The position numbers were made by a program, and so were the translations under genes. A stretch of DNA of 64,000 nucleotides from Pseudofrankia inefficax (GTDB lineage: Bacteria; Actinomycetota; Actinomycetes; Frankiales; Frankiaceae). The stretch lies in the NCBI RefSeq assembly GCF_000166135.1, contig NC_014666.1:868001-932000 (forward strand). The letters run 5' to 3'. Position 1 is the first letter of the stretch. Every line of letters starts with the position of its first letter. The notes beneath the pieces were generated by a model. It ran no database searches, was not told the origin of the DNA, and worked only from the letters and a program-made list of their open reading frames with translations. Shown here one piece after another: positions 63,040 through 64,000 of this stretch.

Positions 63040-63142
63040 TCCGATGGCCGGCGCCGAGCCGCCCCGCGGTCCCGGCGCCGGCCACCAGCCGGCAAGCGCC
63101 AGTGGGCAAGCCCCGGCCGGCGAGCGTCGTCAGCGGGTTTCG

Positions 63143-63955
63143 TCAGTGTGCCGCGGGCGTCGCGGGTTCGGCGGCCGGCAGAGGCAGGGGATAGCCGGCC
63201 GCCGCGGCCCGGGCCCGACCGGCCCGCAGTTCACGGTCCAGCGCGCGCAGATAGCCGGCGGTACCGCGGCGCAGGCCGGTCCGGCGCAGGCCGGGACGGT
63301 CGAGCATCGCTGGACCGGCGGGCAGCCGGTAGCGGCCGCGGAGGTATTCGCCGACCCAGCCCGCCTGCGCCTTCGTCACGGCCAGGTCGCGCTCGCCGTC
63401 CGGGCGGACGACCTGCCCGCTGTCGGGAACGCCCAGCAGGAAGACGCCGCCGGCGACCGGGTGGAAGACGCCGCCGTACCAGGGCGCGGCCGTGAGCACG
63501 CCGGCGGCCACCGCGAGGTCGCGCGCGGTGACGACGAGGGCGTCCCAACGCCCGGCCGGCCGGCCAGCGATGCTGATCGCGAAACCGCCGTCCGGGCCGG
63601 TCCCGGTCTCGGCGCCGGAGCGGGTCACAGCAAGCACCGGGTCCCCGCCGGCCGCGGAACCCGCACCGACCGTGAGGCCCGCACCGACCGTGAGGCCCCC
63701 GCCGACCGTGGGGTCCCCGCCGACCGGGGGACCCCCGCCACCCGCCAGGCCCTCAGCCACGTCGACCGGATCGGTCGTACCGGCCTGAAAGATCCAACGA
63801 TCCGCGAGGGCGTGCGCGGCGAGGAGCTCGACGGCGGGCCGGGTCAGCCGGCCGCCGACCCCGGTCGCGTCCAGCCCGGCGTCGACGAGCGTGACGAGCG
63901 CGGTCGCGCCGGCCAGGTCAGGACCGAGCACGGCCACGTGGGGAAGCTGAGGCAC
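63143..63955 (-). CDS. FMO-like C-terminal half protein, probably degenerate flavoprotein
   Basis: The 270-residue product begins with a worn Rossmann-like stretch (HVAVLGPDLAGATALVTLVD), in which the GxGxxG pattern is lost. It then resembles the C-terminal half of flavin monooxygenases: YGGVFHPVAGGVFLLGVPDS, QAGWVGEYLRGRYRLPAGPA and a late AGYLRALDRELRAGRARA. Most of the FAD and NADPH domains are missing, so catalysis is unlikely. A Gly-rich stretch with repeats of GLTVGAG and GGDPTVGG lies mid-protein. GTG 63955 has TACAGT eight bases upstream, which speaks for a real but shortened gene. Confidence 0.5.
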   Translation of the reverse strand: MPQLPHVAVLGPDLAGATALVTLVDAGLDATGVGGRLTRPAVELLAAHALADRWIFQAGTTDPVDVAEGLAGGGGPPVGGDPTVGGGLTVGAGLTVGAGSAAGGDPVLAVTRSGAETGTGPDGGFAISIAGRPAGRWDALVVTARDLAVAAGVLTAAPWYGGVFHPVAGGVFLLGVPDSGQVVRPDGERDLAVTKAQAGWVGEYLRGRYRLPAGPAMLDRPGLRRTGLRRGTAGYLRALDRELRAGRARAAAAGYPLPLPAAEPATPAAH

Positions 63956-63963
63956 GCCGCAGA

Positions 63964-63969
63964 ACTGTA
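63964..63969 (-). promoter_or_regulatory. -10 box for the FMO-like gene
   Basis: On the minus strand TACAGT lies eight bases before GTG 63955, near the window end. Confidence 0.4.
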
Positions 63970-64000
63970 GGCGCCCACGGGTCTGACCCGTCGGGCGGGA

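Overview
The window is a chromosomal segment of a very GC-rich actinomycete. Nearly every third codon position is G or C, GTG and TTG starts are common, and many genes have an actinobacterial TANNNT -10 box 6-8 bases before the start codon with no Shine-Dalgarno sequence. A mycothiol gene (mshB), a DUF3117 gene, a DivIVA-like membrane protein and a SigE/RseA/HtrA/TatB block all point to Actinomycetia. The long GC-rich spacers with dispersed palindromes suggest a Frankia-type organism, but the genus is inference. I found no rRNA, tRNA, CRISPR array, prophage or transposase gene.

Layout. 1-5.4 kb: a serine hydrolase cut by the window edge, then two GH16 glycosidases (one membrane anchored, one lipoprotein) flanking the soluble transhydrogenase sthA. 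5.5-17.5 kb: a housekeeping block (fumC, ispH, xseA-xseB, a DUF4245 gene, glpX, a GT2, a DUF6542 gene, rmuC, ychF) resembling the fum-glpX-xseBA-ispH-ychF region of Mycobacterium tuberculosis. 17.7-27.6 kb: a second GT2, an acyltransferase-like membrane protein, mutT, typA, galE-mshB, and a SirB1/transglutaminase-like gene behind a stand-alone SH3-like gene. 27.6-36.1 kb: fdxA, dapC, dapD, dapE, two LOG-family genes, a folP2-like gene, a DivIVA-like gene and a DUF3117 gene, again in a conserved order. 36.3-47.6 kb: pepA, hypothetical genes, an O-methyltransferase gene divergent from sigE-rseA-htrA-tatB, then marR and mrp. 47.8-64 kb: a MaoC hydratase, DUF6758, a lipid kinase, SUFU, a two-domain TerD protein, a PHP phosphoesterase, acyl-CoA dehydrogenase plus CoA-ester lyase, an MgtE-like CBS protein, chorismate mutase, a RecB-type nuclease, an aminotransferase, a secreted beta-helix protein and an FMO-like half protein.

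How the genes work together. dapC, dapD and dapE give three consecutive steps of the succinylase route to meso-diaminopimelate for lysine and cell wall. sigE, its zinc anti-sigma factor, HtrA and TatB form an envelope-stress module with a predicted self-regulated ECF promoter. galE, mshB, ispH and the glycosyltransferases serve envelope and thiol metabolism; fumC, glpX and sthA serve central carbon and redox balance.

The least explained content is non-coding. There is a family of four palindromic elements, each exactly 73 bp, in four separate intergenic sites. A second palindrome family of about 55 bp has two copies. Tandem arrays have periods of 7, 20, 25 and 119 bp. Among the proteins, the notable oddities are a low-complexity repeat tail on DapC, a free-standing SH3-like domain, a DHPS paralogue with altered substrate loops and a probable unlisted small cysteine/histidine-rich protein.
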